A stretch of 64,000 nucleotides of DNA from Lingula anatina (Eukaryota; Brachiopoda; Lingulata; Lingulida; Lingulidae): the NCBI RefSeq assembly GCF_001039355.2, contig NW_019775724.1, positions 566,061 through 630,060 on the forward strand. The letters are read 5' to 3'. The notes beneath the pieces were generated by a model. That model saw only the letters and a program-made list of their open reading frames with translations. It was not told the origin of the DNA and searched no databases. Shown here one piece after another: positions 58,601-64,000 of the stretch; the first letter of the stretch is position 1, and the number at the start of each line of letters is the position of its first letter. Both the position numbers and the translations under genes were made by a program.

Positions 58601-61600
58601 GGTGTCTCATGGTGTTTTGAGTATATAGATATTCAATAGGTATGACTTTAAATTTGGTTGCTACCAGCTGTTCGACTTAGTGTTGACCGCGACAGAAGAA
58701 AGGCCATTGACAACACTTTTATTTTTTCCGATTTTTTAAAATTAAAATAAAAAGGTAAGCATCTATTAATACGGTCACTATGTTCTCATGACGAATTATT
58801 CCTCAAAGATTAACAAGTGAGTTTTATCCCCGAACGAAAAGTGTTAAACATGACATGTTCTTTCATTGCAGAGGTTATCAAAATAATCTTTTCGGCGATT
58901 TTAACATCTTCCATTTTACTGTCAAAACATGGTGTTATGAGAGTTTAAAAGGTGGAATGCGGGTAGAGATTTTATTTTAGCCAGCGCAATGACTATTATT
59001 ATCAAAAACACACTCCATTTTCTTTGACATAATCTGCGTTCAAATATAGCACCCTCAAATTATTTTACTATCATCAATATGGATATACACCAAACGTGTT
59101 TTGACATTTGTAATTTCTTAGTTCAAAGACGGTGAGGTCGTCATTATGGTGATAAAATTTGAGTAAAGTATTCGTGAAACATGCCCACCTCTCATTTTTT
59201 TCAAGATGGTCATTTTAATTACCACTTTGTAAATGGAAAGCACCGCGTTCACCACGCACGTTTACCTGATTCGATCAAGAAAACGCGCGTGACTCCGGTT
59301 AACAATCCCTCTATGTGTTTAAAAATCACACGCGCTAACTAGCGGTAGATGGGATTGATAGGGACACCTCAAACCCGCGGTTAATTCTCTGTTAATTCTA
59401 TACCTGAGAAAAGCACGAAGGTAATGGAACAAAACGCCGGTGAAAGGCCGTCATTGTTGATCGTAGGTAGGCGGGGGTAGATTGGGCTAGATAGACAAGT
59501 CTGGACCCACGACGTAAGACTTAAGCGTGTGAAAAGAACAATATGGCGTGCTCGTTGATCGTGTTTTACAGAGTCACTTTTCCTCTCGAAAGAAGAATGT
59601 CTGGGAATTCCATCGTGAAAACAAAAGGATATTATCTTCGTTTATGTTCTGTTCAAATCTTCGAAATTTTCGGTCCTATTGTGGATAACACGTATCTTTT
59701 CTGTCGACGCATCTTGTCAATTATTTGATTGAATACGAATTATTATCGCTCCTTTTATTAAATTTTTAAAGGGCACACGTTGAAGCTGTTCTAAAACGAA
59801 AATGTTATTTTTGAAATGAATTAATTTGTATGGATAGAAGTTTTAACTATAGGCAATTGGTAGTGCCTCTTCTTTACATTGAATCATAAAACGGAATAGC
59901 ATCATGTTAAATGAGTTTTAAAACCATATGATGACATTAATGATGCGAGAAACCAAACACAGTCCATACCGGGGCTTTTACTTTACATATTCACTTCTTA
60001 AGGACTGGGTATTAATGCAGTTAATCTATTGACAACCTAAGAAGCATGGCATGCTATCGGTACCGACGTCTTCCACTTCATTTGTATTCGCTTCCGTCAC
60101 GCTCCGAGCTTACACGAAGCCCATACCGTTGTTTTACGGCTTTAGTGCTTGGTCGTGAAAGAAAGAACCGGTGGTGGCCGGAGGGCGGAATGCGCATGGG
60201 GCAATATTTGTCAGAGAAGATGCTTTTGTTTTTAGGAGTGTAATTAAACGCAGGCAGATTTTTTTTGTATTTTCTTAGAGGAGATATTTGGCAAGCTGCA
60301 TTGCATACATTCCGTGCGTTCTTATGCCGCAAATAGTTCTGCCCGACGATTAAGTAAGACGGATTCCTCATTCCCGACCGTTTCAAATGTAAATCATCGT
60401 AATGCAGTTTTTGAAGAATCATGAAAGACAGACAGTAAGACAGACAATAAGGTCTATTAATAATACATATTGCAATCAAGTTACTTAAATTGACTGCATT
60501 TGTAGCTGAATATAACATCATCCGAAAAAATGTAGAGCTATTTACGCCATTAACACGTATGTCCTTGGGTTTCCTTTTTGCGACATAATCAGAAAAATAA
60601 ACTCTGACAGGAAAGTACACTACTATACGATATGTAGTATGGTTGGATTTCAATGATTTAAAATAAAGTTTTATTAACTCTTCAAAATTCATCCACCTTA
60701 TTGTTATTTGGGATAGGTGAATAAATACTCTCGTATATTCTTAACTACCCTTCTTATTTCTCCAAGGTCACGTGACACGCGACGCCCTATACAACAGACT
60801 GAAAAATTAATAGCTTTAAAAAGAAACCAACATGGACCTTGCTTTCAGGATTTTACCATCTTGCTTTCCGGCATGCGTTTCTGTCGAAGTCGAGGGAATC
60901 TAATACGTACAACCACCAATGCAAGTAAAAGAGGGGTCTTAAAATAATGCAAATTAGTGTATTTACTACTATACAGGGCATTCGTGCGTGGAAGAGTGAA
61001 GCAGTTTACCTAGAGTCGTTTGTGGGGAAATAAACATCAGTATTTTGATCTTGGTCGTGGCAACAGGCCTGTTAAGAATCCATGCCAGGCAATTCTCATA
61101 GTCTTAAAAAAGGACAATTCCCATGGTCCGTTTTTCCCGTTTGGTATTTTAAATAAAAAAGTCGGTCATTATTAGAAATCAGCAAAAATAAATGACACGA
61201 GCAAAATGAACAGATGTCCCAGAACCCTGTTTACCGGCCTTAGAAGTAAAAGTAATAACTATCCTTGAGGAAAAAAATAATCATAATTTTTATCGTAACC
61301 GGCGCTTGGGCCTCTTCGAAACGGGATGAAAACAATAAGATATGGTCTGTTGGCCGAGCTGATCACCTGTTGAGATTTGAAGCCCTGTATTTAACGAAAG
61401 GTTAATATCATCTGATTATAGAGAAAAATCCGCAGCGATGACGGGCGCTAAACAGTTTGATTGTGTCGAATCTTTGGGAAAATTAAGCGCTTGAACGGCC
61501 AGAACAATGGTCAAGCAGTGTGGTCAAGATCTGTTGACCTCTCTATCGGGCCGTGTCACGGTAAATACACAGGCTTGGCATGGCCAGGATCTGATAAGAC

Positions 61601-63728
61601 GTCATCACGATCGGTAGGGAGGAATTTTCCCACATTGTTCCGCGTGATAGGCATCGCGTTAACAGTTGACTTGTCTCATTAAGGTGCTCGTTGACGGGTG
61701 ATGAATGACCAGCCAGTGTCATTGTTTTGTATTGGGACTGGGAACCGCACGAGACGTGTTTGTATACTTGTGCATGTCCGCTCGTGCATCCGCTCGCGTG
61801 TTAGACCTACGTGCGTTTCGACGATGACTTGCGTGTGCACTGTGCATGTTGAGTGAGTCGGTAAAAAACTGAATTCCTAGTTCCACATAGGACAGAAAAA
61901 TGAGTGCTTGTTATGAGCTGAAGGAAAAAAAGGTTTTCTTTCCTTTGGTTTCTAACAAATTCATTAAATTTGACACTACCCAGATCGTGGTCTTTATGTT
62001 GCATCGAACTGATACCTGTATGTGCCATGGACACTTTATTTCTTCAAAGTCGTAACAAGGAAGATACGCTGAACATAACGCCTTGTGTGTACTACTGAAC
62101 GCCTACGCATGCACACAAACAAACGACTGAAGTCTACCATATTTTACGCGCGTACAGTTCTCGATATAAATCCCTTTTCAAAGTCAATTACAAATCATAC
62201 GTTTTGTACGCCCGCACAAGTTAAATAAGTGCATCTAGATTAACCATAAAAAAGTTGAACAAATTTGAATGCACCCCAATTTAAGGTATCGTATATTCAA
62301 ACTTTATTCTGGTGAATAAAACATGATCAGCAATCTTGTCATGCGGGTTGCTCGCTTTGTACCTCAAAAAAATTCACGGTGAAAAGTAATTTACCAATTC
62401 TCGAAGAAACGTAGCAATGAAAGAGTTTCCTGCATGATTTCCCCTTTTACATATTATTTTGCACAGGTTTTGTATTTTGTCTGGACAAAAAATTGCTTGA
62501 AAGCTGTATTTTGGTTTATGCGGCATAATTTTGACATAACAAGCAATAAATGCCCGTACGTGACATAAACGTTTTGCGTCAGAAGTGGCTCTTGAATTCT
62601 CTTTTTACGCAACGAATAATAATCTATGTCTTAACGTTCTTAAATATATAAAGATGTTCGAACGACATTTTCTCGGTAAACAGGATATCCCGTTGCACGC
62701 AATATTGTAATTAACGGTAAAAACATACCCTCTGTCACCGAAAAGGCGACTTTTGTGTATGGAAAAGCGTCTTTTGTATTTTTTTTATGGTAGCATTTGA
62801 CTAAGATCGATGTTGATCTTGAGAAAGAGATGGGTATACTATTTCATGATTATGATGTGTTTATTTTGAAATCTAATTACTTATATGTATGGCGCTGATA
62901 TTCGTGCCACATTTTTACGTTATTTGACGTGATTCTCATAATTATTTTACAGAACATTCTGCCATGGAAGATCTGCGGACCAGAAAACCTCACACAGTTT
63001 CACCGCCTGGTTCAAGAGACAGAACGCCGTCAATCTCGCCCGTGTCTCTAGTCAGCGAGCATCGTGTCACCCCCAGCGGTTTGAGCATCCCTGCTCCTTT
63101 CTACCCCGGCCTCTGCGCTCCGAAACCAGTGTTCCCCCTCGACAAAAATTCAAACTTCATGTCCATGGCCGCAGCATCGCCCTATTATTCACCCTACATC
63201 CCCACGTCGATGATGGACCACGCGGCGATGCAATACAAAGCGCTTGCCAACAGCAACGAGAGTTTACTCTCGTGGTGGACCATGCAGAGGCTGATGACGT
63301 CACCGCTGGTACAGTATCCCGGATTACCGATGTGCCCACTTCCCGCCTTGCCGACTTACAAACACCACGAGGTCCCTATTCCCCACCAGCCGCCTGTCTC
63401 CAGAGCGCCTACCAGGTCCCTTTATGAGACCCTTCCCAAGCACATTCCCATTATGCCACTTCCGGTAAGCATTTCCGACAATGTCAGTATTTTCAGCCTT
63501 TGACAAAAGGCATTTTCCAGATTGATCTTAAACTTTGAATGCAATTTGACCATCTTCATTCCTACAACGCTATATCTATTTTAAGCTACAACGTAAACAT
63601 TATTATTATTTAAATTTTTATGTTTTAGGTACCTAAAGTGGAGTTGGTAAATGGTGGTTACGGAATGAAGAACCCTATGATGACTCAAGCACATGCTGAA
63701 CTAGTCAGCCAGGAGCTGGGGAAACTTG
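55663..63728 (+). CDS. SNAG-domain transcription factor (probable C2H2 zinc-finger type), 3' end outside window
   Basis: Three coding exons: 55663-55909 (phase 1 end), 62953-63464 (phase 0 end) and 63629-63728 (phase 1 end). Together they give 286 full residues, and the frame continues past the last donor (GTATGA). The start codon opens MPRAFLVRKP, a SNAG motif that in the Snail, Gfi1, Ovo and Insm families recruits the LSD1/CoREST repressor complex. A basic KRAKL stretch follows (about 27-31). Exon 2 is Pro/Ser/Met-rich and low in charge, as expected of a linker (SPVSLVSEHRV, YYSPYIPTSM, LPKHIPIMPLP). No zinc fingers are visible, so they would lie downstream of 64000. A Gfi1/Senseless or Ovo relationship is plausible but cannot be settled here. 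Intron 1 is about 7 kb. It would act as a nuclear repressor in cell-fate control. Confidence 0.78.
55910..62952. other. Large first intron of the SNAG gene
   Basis: About 7 kb without clear exons or transposons. A minus-strand open frame of 204 codons (60078-60692) has an ATG but no recognised domain or splice context. The length and single-copy look would suit cis-regulatory DNA, which sequence alone cannot show. Confidence 0.55.
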
Positions 63729-64000
63729 GTATGATGAATTTTAATATTATGCGTGACTTGAAATTAAGTTTTAAAGGCGCTGTGTTGTTACCTAGGGTCT
63801 ATTTCACAAACGAAAGTAAAATTAAACATTGAGTCTTTGGCTAAAAGTTGTCTTCTTTGACTTAAGAAAAATCACTAGTGGTGCAATTAAATTGAATAAT
63901 AATAATAAGAAGAATCGGCTACTTTTTTAGACTAAACATAACACTGTGTAAGTGGACTGACAAATGTCAGACCAAAGTAATTTTGTGTAATGTCCGTGAC
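63729..64000. other. Start of the third SNAG-gene intron
   Basis: AT-rich sequence after the GTATGA donor at 63729. No acceptor or further exon is visible before the window ends. Confidence 0.5.

Overview
The window is AT-rich draft eukaryotic genomic DNA, with introns of 0.1 to 7 kb, microsatellites, foldback MITEs, a tRNA-derived SINE, and two N gaps at 4298-4573 and 32276-32597. The gene content and the repeats (a 'CCTCCGCCAAGG' element seen in many marine invertebrates) suggest a marine invertebrate. A lophotrochozoan such as a mollusc or brachiopod is my best guess, but it is only an inference. No bacterial or organellar features are present.

Layout. 1-5.3 kb is repeats: a 163-bp satellite, a 285-bp dispersed repeat and two adjacent foldback MITEs. 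5.34-6.44 kb (minus strand) is a single-exon class A GPCR. 6.5-12 kb is non-coding. From 12.1 to 46.0 kb lies the main feature, a tandem array on the plus strand of six related loci (A-F). Five are complete five-exon genes. The third (C) has only exons 1-3. Each complete gene encodes a type II single-pass membrane protein of about 245 residues: a short cytosolic tail usually carrying YDTI, one transmembrane helix, a short stalk, and an ectodomain resembling the farnesoic acid O-methyltransferase (Methyltransf_FA) fold family. Splice phases are all phase 1 and exon sizes are conserved, with a 111-nt exon 4 and a 365-nt exon 5. The first-exon promoter block is recognisable in every copy, and copy F carries it twice with two alternative first exons. 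Between copies A and B (17.5-21.0 kb) are four exons of an unrelated, probably secreted, cysteine-rich protein with furin-type sites.

Copy F intron 4 is expanded to about 5 kb and contains a nested two-exon gene (41.1-42.3 kb). It encodes a Cys/His cluster, a BACK-like helical region and a tail of acidic 10-11-residue repeats. The same intron holds a 1.1-kb tandem duplication whose edges are poly-G and single Ns, so it may be an assembly artefact. Downstream of F are a 999-bp PIF/Harbinger-type element (46.84-47.84 kb) and the right edge of the segmental duplication at about 49.4 kb.

49.5-55.6 kb shows no gene. At the right end (55.66-63.73 kb, continuing past the window) is a gene for a SNAG-domain transcription factor. 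Its first three coding exons are visible; its expected zinc fingers would lie outside the window.

Together the array looks like a lineage-specific surface-receptor family evolving by tandem duplication, with near-invariant scaffold exons and one variable ectodomain segment. A recognition or immune role is an inference from this architecture only.
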